This document shows, one piece after another, positions 1-10,061 of a stretch of DNA of 64,000 nt. The first letter of the stretch is position 1, and each line of letters begins with the position of its first letter. This DNA is from Adiantum capillus-veneris (lineage: Eukaryota; Streptophyta; Polypodiopsida; Polypodiales; Pteridaceae). Where the stretch lies: assembly GCA_014529385.2 (NCBI GenBank), contig CM043960.1, forward strand, positions 72,677,910 through 72,741,909, given 5' to 3'. The translations under genes were made by a program, and so were the position numbers. The notes under the pieces are model-generated. The model was given only the letters and a program-made list of their open reading frames with translations. It was not told where the DNA came from and made no database searches.

Positions 1-1486
1 TTTTCCCTCAACGGCTGTGTAACGCAGAACATAGTCTTTTTCATCAAGTAGCCTTCCCAAAGGGAGTATCCAGCTACTGTCTCCCCATCCCGTATCCGTG
101 TGAAAATATCTGCAAAATCTGTATTTGTGGCACACTGATCGACCATATCCTCGAAGCTCCTATGATGTATCGCGGAAATAGCCAAAACCAATGGTTTTCG
201 AGACAAAGCATCTGCCACCACACTCTTCTGTCCCTGCACATGGACAATCTGGAAGTGGAACTGTGACAAGATGTTCACCCACCGCATCTGCTTTTCCAAA
301 AGCTGCTTCCGTGACAAGAAGTAGCGCAAACTCTGATGGTCTGTAAAGACAGTAAAATCCGCTCCGAGTAGGTAATGCCGCCACTAAGTAAGAGCGTGGA
401 TAACCGCCAAAAGCTCTTTCCCATAGATCTGTGCTGTCATCTCCGGCCTGGAGAACAAACGGCTCTCGTAAGCTATGACATGGCCTTCTTGCATCAAGAC
501 CGTACCCAGACTACGACCACAAGCATCACAAAATACTTCAAATGACTTCTGCAAGTCCGACAAAGTCAAATCTGGTCCTGTAGTGAATTTCTCTTTCAAT
601 GTCTGAAAGGCAGTCACCTCTGTGGGTCCCCACGAAAAAGGTACTCCTTTCTGTGTCAAGGTATGCAAAGGGGAAGCAACCTCTGCAAACTTTCGTATGA
701 ACCGCCTGTAGTACGAACACGGTCCCAAGAAGCTTCTAACTTCATGGACATTCCTCAAATCGGGCCAATCATGGATAGTCTCTATCTTGGCCGGGTTCAT
801 TTGCACTCCTGCAGTGCTGCTGACACAATGTGTCCCAAAAAATGTATCTCTGGTAGGAAAAATTCACTTTTCTTAGCATTAATCACTAATGTGTGATCTC
901 GTAATGCCTGAAAGACTTGAAGCAGATGATCTCTGTGTTCTGCCTCATTCTTGGAGAAAACAATGATGTCGTCAAAGAAAGTGCCAACAAATAGCCTGTA
1001 CTCTCGAAAAATCCTATCCATAATCCGGTTAAATGTCGCAGGAGCATTGGTTAAGCCAAAAGGCATCACCAAAAACTCAAATAACCCAAAAGTCGTCCGA
1101 AAAGCTGTCTTGTAGACATCTCCTGGCGCTATCCTGATCTGATGATATCCACTCTTCAAGTCAATCCTGCTAAAGCACGAGAATCCCTGTAACCTGTCGA
1201 GTATATCATCGATCCTAGGAATCGGAAATCTGTTCTTGATGGTGATTTCGTTGAGAGTGCTATAATCGATGCACATTCTCCAAGATCCGTCTTTCTTCAA
1301 AACCAACAACACTGGAGAGCAATACGGTGAAGTACTAGGCTGGACAAGACCCTTTTCCAAGAGGTCTTTCACTGAGTTCATAATCTTTTCATTCTGTACT
1401 CGGCTCACACGATAAGGTGGCCGATTCAGTGGCGTGCTTCCAGATATCAGATCAATGGTATGATCTTCAGGCCCTCTCAAAAGCAA
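1..1486 (-). pseudogene. pol region (RT, RNase H) of Gypsy A
   Basis: At 800-1486 lies a Ty3/Gypsy reverse transcriptase with the segments VLLVLKKDGSWRMCIDY, FSRIDLKSGYHQIRI and MPFGLTNAPATF, and an active-site box reading FFDD. Downstream (about 160-800) is the RNase H connection with YYRRFI and YGKELLAVIHAL, then DHQSLRYFL-type sequence. The interval 1490-1990 between gag and RT should hold the protease, which I could not delimit. Broken, with several interruptions. Confidence 0.85.
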
Positions 1487-1993
1487 TTGGCATGAGCGTG
1501 GAGAAAAAAAAATCTTGGCATTCTTTTCTTCAGGTCAAAACATATTCAACTTTTATCCATCATTCAGTTCTCCCAAAAGAATGAGTAAGAAAATTGAAGT
1601 TCATCAAGTACAATCTCTAAGCCCTTCATTTATCAAAGTCGCTTTCTCGGCCCGGTAGTCAACCACGGCGTAGTTCTTGTGGTACCAAGGGATCCTGAGT
1701 AGAACGTCACTCGCGTGCCCTGAACACCCCTGTCATTGCAAACGAAGTTTGCCAATGCTCGGTGTAATGGCAACATCCCATCCGGGTGCCAGTCGAACTA
1801 CCTCCGCCTGTGGCGTCAGTCTATCGGGCGTAGTTCCAAATCGAGCCGCCAATTCCAAGTGAAAAGAAGTTTGCCTTGGCTCCTTCAAAAGAGCTTTCTG
1901 ATCCTTCACTTTGCCCCGAAAGCGGCAAAGTTTGTACTTTCATTCATTAGATTCGGTGCAGGTCCCACGCCATGTGGTACCAGTTCTGCTTTT

Positions 1994-3590
1994 CTATCTG
2001 CCTTTTCTGCCACATTCCTCAGCTGGTCTCGAACTCTCAGACCTGTCGTCATCTTTATCATTATGTTCTTTTGGTGCCTTGTCAGGGCACTTTGCGGAAA
2101 TATGTCCATGTTCCCCGCATCCAAAGCACTTCCCCTCTCTGATGAAGCGAGCTCTCTCCTCAGGAGTAAGCTTGGGTTGTGCATCCTTTTTCTCTGGCTT
2201 GCTCTTTTTCTTTCTATTTTCATTCCCAGAAGTCTGTTCGGCTCGTTGTGTCATGGCCTTATCTGTGGGGTAGGTCAAACTGCAAGAGTGAATGGCAAAG
2301 CCGCGCTTCGCATGACTCATCAACTCCTGAATAGAAGCTGACTTCTGTTCCAAGCAGTGATCTCGGATCTCTGTAGGTAGACTCAAGGTAAACCGCTCAA
2401 TCTGTTCTCTGGACGAGATCTTCTTGAATGAAGAGGCGGGTAGAAAAGAGTTCCAGAATCCTTCACAATAAGCATTGATTGTATCTTTCTTGGTCATCCG
2501 AAGATCGTTCCAAGCAGCTCGTACATCTCGTTCATATTCTTGCGTCAACCAAGAAGAAATAAAAAGCTTCTTAAATTTCAGCCATTTAACTGGCGCACTC
2601 TTGTTAAAAGAAGCGTGGACCACCAAGTACGAGCATTCCCCTTAAGGTAAGAGGTAGCTCTCTGAATCTTGGAGTGCTCTGAATAGCGTCCTCCCGCGAA
2701 AGCGATGTCAAACTACTGAATAAAAGACAAAGCCTTCGAAGCATCTGAGTATCCTGAAAAGTATCAAACTTGATCGAGTGGCCACCTTCCTTAAATTCTC
2801 GGACTTTCTTGCTTTTATCTTCGAGAAAGTCATACTGGTTGGCTTTGTAAAAATTCTTCTTGTTCGCATAAAACTTTCCGTCATCGGAATCTGAGCTTTC
2901 TGTAGACGAGTCCTCAGTAGAACTGTCAGTCTCTGGGCGAGATGTAGCCTTCTTTGCCTTTTTCTTGCCCTTTCCGAAGCTTTGTGTCTTGCTTCGCTTT
3001 TTGCTTTTTCTGTCTTCTTCGCTCTAATCTGAGGAGCTAGAAGAACTGTCAGAAGAAGAAGAAGAAGAACTGGGTACTCCTTCAAACTTGACGCGCTTCT
3101 TCAATTTCTTTGCCTTGTCAAATGTTGACCGACAACCCAAAAATCCCGGGAAGTCAGTGCCTTTCTTCTGCTTTTTGCCGTGCTTTTTGGCTTTCTTTTG
3201 CGTGTCAAAAAGCTGAGCAATCCGTGCATCAACCACGTTCTCCAGTTCCTTCTTCGTATATTTCTTGGAGGCAGAAGGTTTCTTGAGAGCGGGTTTCGGG
3301 AGTGGTGTTGTGGTTCTCTGCCACTCCATCTGTACCTCTTCCAAAGAGGTCTGGTTCATATATTTTGCCATCTTCGGGTCCTTGGCAAAATTGAGCATCA
3401 TCATTGTTGCATCGCTGATCAACTGGCGACGCTCTATCTCTCGCCGCTCCGCCTAAGTAGGCCAAGGCGGGCCATACTCTCTGCCTGAATCTTCGTTGTG
3501 ATCCCAGCCCGCATCTCCAGATGCAGAGGGAGTCGACTGATCATTGCCTGAAGCCATAGGTGCCGCGGAAAAAAAAATTCGGGGATCGGA
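1994..3590 (-). pseudogene. gag region of Gypsy A
   Basis: The N-terminal part is basic and serine-rich, with a poly-Ser/Asp run near 3030-3080. The C-terminal part has a retrotransposon-gag-like helical stretch, a Lys-rich linker and one CCHC zinc knuckle reading CFGCGEHGHISAKC (near 2090-2130). The protein would form the virus-like particle and bind RNA. The region is interrupted in several places and treated as a fossil. Confidence 0.8.
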
Positions 3591-3616
3591 TTTCCCGTAG
3601 AAGAGAAATCGGCCGT

Positions 3617-3628
3617 GCTCTGATACCA
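3617..3628 (-). other. Primer binding site of Gypsy A (tRNA-iMet)
   Basis: The minus strand reads TGGTATCAGAGC one base after the LTR end. This is the classic plant initiator-tRNA primer site and fixes the orientation and LTR boundary. Confidence 0.9.
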
Positions 3629-3629
3629 C

Positions 3630-4177
3630 TGTAACAGACTTGGACACTCCAAGTCAAGAATCAACCGCGACAGCACCAAATAACCACTTCAAAACAATTC
3701 ACACATCCCAATAGATTTGCACTGGCCCGGCGGAGTTCCGTGCCTAGAGATATTGGCCCCAAAGACTGGCGCCCCTTTCGGTATTTCTTTTTATATTAAT
3801 CAATCATCAAAGTACAAGAGAGCGGTTAGGGTTTCACTCTCAGACTCTGCGTCCAGATGCTCTGAGAAGTGAGGCCCTCACCACTAATTTAAAGGTTACA
3901 AGGGATGCCCAAAAGCAGAGCCCCAAAAGCTTTTAAAATCAAAAGCATCAGTTCTCTCTCTCTCTTAGAGAGTCTTTTCTCTTTTTTTAATTAAAAAAAA
4001 AAGCAAAAGCAAAATTCGCGTCGCTCATCATTTTCCAAAAAAATAATAATAATAATAATCCGCCTCCGCGATTTCCGGAAATTAGGGTTTTTGGCAAAAT
4101 TTAGGGTTTGCAGGAATTTTAGGGTTTCCGGCAGAAATTAGGGTTTCTGATGTCCGCCACGTCATCACTTTGTGACA
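3630..4177 (-). repeat. 5' LTR of Gypsy A (548 bp)
   Basis: In the element's sense the LTR starts TGTCACAAAG at 4177 and ends CTGTTACA at 3630, a standard TG...CA pair. One base separates it from the primer binding site. It contains a telo-box cluster near its 5' end, an A-rich tract and a segment (about 3752-3792) that is an inverted copy of sequence just outside the LTR at 4178-4210. Confidence 0.88.
4084..4146 (-). promoter_or_regulatory. Four regularly spaced telo-box motifs in the Gypsy A LTR
   Basis: AGGGTTT occurs at 4084-4090, 4103-4109, 4121-4127 and 4140-4146, always preceded by TTA or TTTA, at spacings of 19, 18 and 19 bases. In the element's sense they read AAACCCTAA, the plant telo-box found in many plant promoters and bound by TRB/Myb-type factors. 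Their place at the start of the LTR (U3) suggests a promoter/enhancer role. The motif is seen directly; function is inferred. Confidence 0.6.
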
Positions 4178-4371
4178 GAAATACCGAAAGGGGCGCCAAT
4201 TTTGGGGCTTACAGGTTGTCGGCGTCTGCTCGGAACATTCTAGCTCCCGAGCCGTGTGTACTTAGGTGTTAATCCCCGTTACAAGTTACCTTTGCAAAGT
4301 ACTCTATGTATGTCTAAAGTAAAGAATTTCGGGTGAAAGCCAACACCTACCGCCCAACGGGCCGGTTTCAT
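4178..4371 (+). repeat. Dispersed repeat R, copy 1
   Basis: About 195 bp beginning GAAATACCGAAAGGGGCGCC and ending at CGGGCCGGTTTCA. It recurs at 7533-7728 in the same orientation with scattered substitutions and small indels. It may be the LTR end or leader of an older retroelement, because 4459-4560 downstream opens with a short frame (MADKGKGIMEEGSSSQ...) that could be a gag N-terminus. The family is not recognised. Confidence 0.7.
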
Positions 4372-4861
4372 GGTTCCATTGTCGGGATCTCAATCACTTT
4401 TTCCTCAAGAAGTGAGCCTCGGTTGTTTTGGGTAAAGACACAGAACGTGGGATTACACTATGGCTGACAAAGGGAAGGGCATTATGGAAGAGGGTTCCTC
4501 TTCACAGGACAAACAGGAAATTCCGCATGGTCGCCCTGCCAAAAAAGTGGTCAAATTAGGACTGATTTTGTGATGCATTCTTAGGGTTTGCAAGTATGAA
4601 CCAAGATGAGATAGGGAGAGGTCTCACGGTGGTAGATTGGCCACTAGATCTCCTGCGCGAGTGATGTGGGTCTGCCAGGTGACACGCTACTTGCCGATTC
4701 TCTGAGGCGATTGCTTGGATTCTATGATGCATTGGTAAATCATCTTGAAATTTGAGCTTGCTTGGTCGTGGGTGGTACGTCACTGTTGTGAAATTATGCT
4801 CGTTTGCAGAAACGAGAGCCTCTTTTTTTACAGGTAAAAAGTTAAGGGACAGGTTGCAAGA

Positions 4862-5030
4862 TGCTATGTGGTGAACTATCCACCTATGGATGCAAAGTGG
4901 ATGGAAGAGCATGAACTGTCAGAGTCACCAAATGTATTGCAGCTTTACCTTGAGGCCTTTGGGTTACAGCCTACGTATGCCTCAACCCAATGTCTGCAAA
5001 GGAGGGGTAATGATAGAGCTAGCACATCAA
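4862..5030 (+). pseudogene. Possible 3' end fragment of an old Gypsy polyprotein
   Basis: A short frame reads VVNYPPMDAKWMEEHELS and then PNVLQLYLEAFG. This resembles the C-terminal chromodomain-like tail of some Gypsy integrases, where an aromatic/Asp-Ala-x-Trp motif precedes a leucine-rich helix. A purine run (AAAGGAGGGG) follows at about 5000, like a polypurine tract before a 3' LTR. Between it and the possible gag start at 4459 there is no room for a pol gene, so this would be a heavily deleted remnant. The assignment is weak. Confidence 0.3.
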
Positions 5031-6780
5031 ATGTACTCATGGATTGAGTGCAACAGCAGTGTACAGTTTGACAAAAGTATGAAGGTCTCATTAAGTCATT
5101 TGTACATATGTTTTGACAGTCTTTCTTGCGGATACATGCGATGATAAAAGGATGCTTACCACACAAGATCATCAGTGGCATGTATTTATGGTATGCAATC
5201 GAGGACGTTTGCGATTTCAAGAGCGAGGTATGTCACGAGGACGTGGCAAGTGCTAACCTTAGTTTTTGGTTTCTTTCCAATGATTTTTGTTTAATTTTTG
5301 AGACCCTCTTTTTGAAGTTGCAAATGGTCAGACATTGTATGGCCAATGTGAACGGTAGTTTCACTCGCAGATGGGTAGTGGTCGGCACTGGAATTCGTAT
5401 GGTAAGAGGATGTCTAGGCTCAGAGCAAGATCATGTAGGTCCCCCCGTCGCACTTAGCAAGTTGGTGGATACTAGGAAGTGAACTCAATAAAGTCCTAAA
5501 GTCAAGGTGTGACTACCAACAGAAAGTATCCGACAATTGGGCCACATTGCACTTTTCGATGCGGTCCCAATGAGAATAGATGGTCAGATGACCAGTGGGA
5601 GCCCAACGGAAGCATCTCCTAAAAATTAGGGAACTGCTATTTTGGGTCGTAAAATGTGTTCGTGTCATTACCTTCGGTATGACCGGGGGAACATTTTATT
5701 ACTTTGCTGCAAAGTCAACTGATCCACCAGTTGATAGATTTTTAAGCAGGAAGCCCAATGCGGGGAAATTGCATGTATGAGTGCCAAGTGGCACTTTTTG
5801 GTCAATTTACCAAGTTTGGGAGAAGAGAATACGTAACTGACTCTCTGGAGCAGTTTTGGAGGCGGATAACTGTGATTTTCAACCATTTCTCTCCATTTTT
5901 GAGCTTCCCATGACTTTGCGTAGGTCCAAGGAGCTCATTTTCAACATTGGAAGGCATCAAATGTGTGTTTACAGGGCTGTTTTGCTGAGTTTTCAGAGAT
6001 ACGCAAGTTTTGGCAGCCATGGAAATCTTCCCCTTTTTTGCATCTATTTGTTCACAGATGCTTGGGGGATGCTTCATTGAGAACCTGTCACAAGTTAAGA
6101 GCTATGGAGTGCTTCCTTTCCCCCTTATGTACAGTATGGTGCCAGGAGTGATGCCATGCACGCTATGCACTTCTCTTTCTCTCCCCTACGAGCAGTATGT
6201 TATGCCCCACTAGTGGGCTTTTCATTTGACCAATGTACAGTTATGTGGGTTCATGCGCGATTGCCGAGGCAAGAGCCTCTTGCACAGGTACTGGATTAGC
6301 TAGCGGCTAATCCCCCCGCAGGTACAGGCAAATTCGGAGAGGTTTCATGTCAGAAATCTCGTCCAATTCAAAGGGCAAGTAGCCCTACAAGTGCGGGAGC
6401 TCGAGGTCTTGCTACAGATGCGACCGGCACGCGAAACAGAGCCCAAAATAGGGAATTACAGCCTGCTGTGTATTTTTGCAGGTTTAGGGTTTCGGCCCTA
6501 AATGGACCCTAATACCCCCAAAAGGTTCGGGGACGCGAGGGGACCGCTGTACAGGCGAATTGGCGCATTTTCGGGGCAGAAAACAGAGAATTCAGCGTGC
6601 TGCAGATTCTCGCCAGGTTTTGTAAAGTGTTTGTATGCGTCGGGAAAGTCACCTATTGCATGGGGATACTGACTGTGAAGCGTCCTAGTACAATTATGCT
6701 ACCAAAATCGGGCCAGAACAGGTGTTTCTTAGCCTAGATTGTGCGGGGCAGCTTGTAGGAGATCACAGGTTTTATTCCCT
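5031..6780. other. Unrecognised intergenic or intronic sequence
   Basis: Only short chance frames and no domain I recognise on either strand. 6240-6480 has a mildly coding-like composition but no motif. It could be LTR or leader debris of the remnant at 4178-5030. Confidence 0.4.
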
Positions 6781-6804
6781 CTATGAAAGAATAAAGAAAT
6801 CAGA

Positions 6805-7252
6805 GTTACCGGGGAACGCCCCCTAGCCCCCGTTCCGGCGTTCCGGGGGGCAGTTCCCTTCCCAAACGTTCCGAAACGTCCCAGAACGTCTGACGTTCCG
6901 GGTGGCCAGTGCAAACCGGAACGGCCGTTCCAGAACGCCCCAGAAACGTTTCGGAATGCCCCTGGAACGGCCAACGGCTACAAACAAATTTGGCAAAAAT
7001 TAAAAAAATTGAAGTAAATGTTTGGGCTTCTTTTTGAAGTGTGCAAGGCCTCAAGGACTCATAAAATGCACCCCCCTCCCCCTTTCTCTCCACAAGCTAA
7101 TCCTCAAGGCTCAAGCTCTCTCCCTCTCACACTCTCAAGATCTCTTCCTCTCAAGACTCACTCTCTCAAGGCTCAAGGCTTCAAACCTTCAAGCTCTCTT
7201 CCTCTCCCTCCCACTCTCTCAAATCTCTACCTCTCCCTCTTACTCTCTCGAG

Positions 7253-7307
<55 letters not shown>

Positions 7308-7528
7308 CTAGTCATAGCAAGGTTGAATGGTCTTCAAAACGAGTTTTTTGTGAGTATTAGAGTCAAAGCACTCTAATACTCCTTGTATTTGAACACAAGG
7401 AGCTAAAAAATGCACTATTTGGGTGTTTTTTATACCTCCCGTTCCGCGCCGTTCCCATTCCGGACCCCTAGCCGTTCCCCCGTTCCGCGGGGATCTCGTC
7501 GCCGTTCCCGTTCCGCGTTCCGGGTAAC
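6805..7528. mobile_element. Candidate GTTCC-rich foldback or MITE-like element
   Basis: Both ends are packed with GTTCC/GGAAC motifs (6805-6975 and 7436-7528). The left end reads GTTACCGGGGAACGCC and the right end, on the other strand, GTTACCCGGAACGCGG, a short imperfect terminal inverted repeat. The interior is AT-normal with a (CT)n tract and no transposase. CTATGAAAGAA lies near both ends (6781-6791 and 7528-7538) but is not flush with the left inverted repeat, so the target duplication is uncertain. Confidence 0.35.
7255..7303. repeat. (CT)n microsatellite
   Basis: An almost uninterrupted CT run preceded by about 150 bp of CTC-rich sequence. Frames through it give Ser-Leu repeats that are not genes. 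Confidence 0.95.
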
Positions 7529-7532
7529 TATG

Positions 7533-7728
7533 AAAGAAATACCGAAAGGGGAGCCAATTTTGGGGCCTACAGGTTGTCGACGTCTGCTTGGAGCATTCTA
7601 GCTCCCGAGCCGTGTGTGTACTTAGGTGTTAATCCCCGTTACATGTTACCTTTGCAAAGTACTTTGTGTGTGTCTAAAGTAAAGAATTTCGAGTGAAAGC
7701 CAACACCTACCGCCCCACGGGCCGGTTT
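7533..7728 (+). repeat. Dispersed repeat R, copy 2
   Basis: Second copy of the 4178-4371 repeat, sharing GAAATACCGAAAGGGG at the start and CCACGGGCCGGTTTCA at the end. It follows the right arm of the GTTCC-rich candidate by about 4 bp, so that element may have inserted into or beside R. Confidence 0.7.
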
Positions 7729-10061
7729 CAGTGACTCGCAGCAACTTAGATTCCACCGTGAAGTTACCATCGCTGAGCAAAACGTCGAATTGTTGTAGAA
7801 ACTTGCAAGCATTGTGAGAATCTTGACGCCTGAAAAGGTGAAAATTTTGATTGTAGCACCACCATTCGTTTGGACCAAAATCAGTTGAAGAAAGATGTAT
7901 AATAAAAGTGATGATGTTGCAAGAAACAACCCCTAAATCTATCAATGGTAGTTTTTAAGCACCCCGTACTACTATAGAATGCTTATCTCTTATGTATTCA
8001 ATTTGTAAAACTTGAAAAATATATATATAACAAACACCAAAGAGAGTAGAAAGAGAATGAGAATTGAAGATGGCAACCCCCCTCCCTCAAAGGAAATAAA
8101 TTTCTACTCAATCCAAGTACCTTAGTATTGAACTCAATTACAATCAAACCACGAGTGAGTTAAAGCAACTCATAGTCATAGATCATGCCAAATGTCATAT
8201 GTCGTGTGCACATGCATAAACACAAACCACACATAAGGAAATCTGCCAATATATACATATATGCAAGAGGGAATTTCAGCCCATTTTGAAGAGAAGATAG
8301 TACGACATTTCTGGGTCGCACCCATGGTGAAGCGAAGAGCTTGTAACTTCAAGAATAGGGTTCAAGTGAGGGGAAAGGATTGTATTTATAGGTGAAGTGG
8401 CCTCGTGAACAAAAGAGAAAAGAGGAGCCTTGTGATAAATGTCCACCCACATGTCAAAAAAGGTAGACAAGTATCCAAAGTTTTGAGAATCTTTTTAACA
8501 AGTATCCTTCAATTGTCAAAAAAGAGTGGACAAGATTCCGAACTCCTAGAAGCTTTGCAACAAGTCTCCTTCTAAAATCCTCCTAGAATCTTCTAAAAGC
8601 TCTAGAACCTTCCTTCTTAAAGAAACTGCTAACAAAAAGAAATATGAATTCAATATGGGTATCAAATGAAAGCTCTTTCAGAGTTCAACGTAATTCTGGC
8701 TTTAGAACATTAATCCAAGATGCTTATGGAGAGATAAAGTATTCAGTGCAATTAGACCACATTTATGCACATTGATAGTCTTTCATGATCGTGTCATCTT
8801 ATTGATTGTAACTGTCTTTTCTGTCGGATCTAGTCGACACTCCAAGGAATTAATCTTTTCTATGATATGCAAGAGTTACGAGCTACAAGCGCCCCTTTTT
8901 GGTTAGCTAGGTAGGAGTATTACCTATGTTCTAACTCACTACGTGCCACGTGGGTCCACCATAAACTATGACCACTCATTAGTGGCCTCATCAAATGCAC
9001 TCATCTGGCTAATTTTTAGTTTGAAGAAGGAAAACACGTTTATAAGTTGATAAAAGGATATGTATTTCTCACTCAGTATTCTAATTTCTATTAAGTTGTA
9101 ACACAGTGCATGCCGTCACGGCAACCTGTCCAAGTTGTCGTTCCACAGGGCACCGCGTCATCCTCGAAGGAAGCGACCCAAAAGGCCAAGGGCCATTGCC
9201 TACATTAAGCTCTACAAAAATTAATATCTGTGAGCCTTGAGACCATATAATCCCAAGGTCAGCAAATATAGTCAATGAACTAGCCAATTGAGAGTTAGTC
9301 CTTGTGCTCTAATCTAAGCTCCCAAAGAAACGAGAGTTTACGGCCAAACCTCCACAGCATGCGCAAACAAGCTTTGAGATTGAAAAGCTTTAATGAACCC
9401 TTGGAGAGTATTATCTTCACACACAAATAATGATGTGCAAGGAAAAGGCTTGTTTTACAGATATGGCAATCTAAGTGCTGTTTCGACGCCATTACTCCTC
9501 CCTTGACCATACTCACACATAAAGGAGGCATGAGCACAGAGCAAGATTATCATGATGCTCTGTGGAATTATGACAGCTTTGAGGATTCTACTGTTGCTTT
9601 GTGAATTTCTAAGAGAGCAGTGGCAAAAAGATGCAGATAATATTGTTGATTTGTGGATAGACATAAGCTGGGTGCAACTCTGTGCATCTCAAAACGAGGC
9701 CCTTCTACTGATAGATACTAAGGGTAGGGTTCTTGATCTCTGAGTTGATAGGGCTTTAAGTAAACCTGACAAAAGATCCTGCTTTTAGCAACAGAATTTC
9801 CCTGGCATGACAATACACAATGACTGTTAAATCTGTAGATTATCTCTTGCAATGCTGCTACCTACCAGCTTGGGTTCATTGTTATCGAAGGTAGACTTCC
9901 AAGAGAAACTATAGGTCAGCTAAAAAATGGGGTAAATAAAACAGAATGAATTATCCAAAAGACAACACGTGCAGGAAAAGTTAGCTGACAAAAGTCAAGC
10001 CAGCCAATCTTCAATGACCACACATATACGCAACATTGCTACCTTTGTTCTATGCACTTAC
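7729..10061. other. No gene recognised; possible PAH intron
   Basis: AT-rich with only short frames. Because PAH exon 2 ends at 10062 with a strong donor, this stretch is expected to begin as PAH intron 2. I looked on the minus strand for the continuation of the lipin catalytic domain (after DVDGTITK) and did not find it here or further left. Confidence 0.5.

Larger units (their letters stand above)
1..4177 (-). mobile_element. Ty3/Gypsy LTR retrotransposon A, incomplete at the window edge
   Basis: Reading leftwards on the minus strand there is a complete 5' LTR, a tRNA-iMet primer site, gag with a zinc knuckle, a protease interval, reverse transcriptase and RNase H. Integrase and the 3' LTR would lie beyond base 1. 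The RT-RNase H order is that of Ty3/Gypsy. It is broken, with several reading-frame interruptions. The 5 bases beyond the LTR (GAAAT) are the candidate target duplication, but the other copy is outside the window. Confidence 0.9.

Noticed and set aside
4080-4150. TTTAGGG motifs as an interstitial telomere
   Set aside because: Only four units, spaced by 11-12 unrelated bases and located inside an LTR; better explained as telo-box regulatory motifs.
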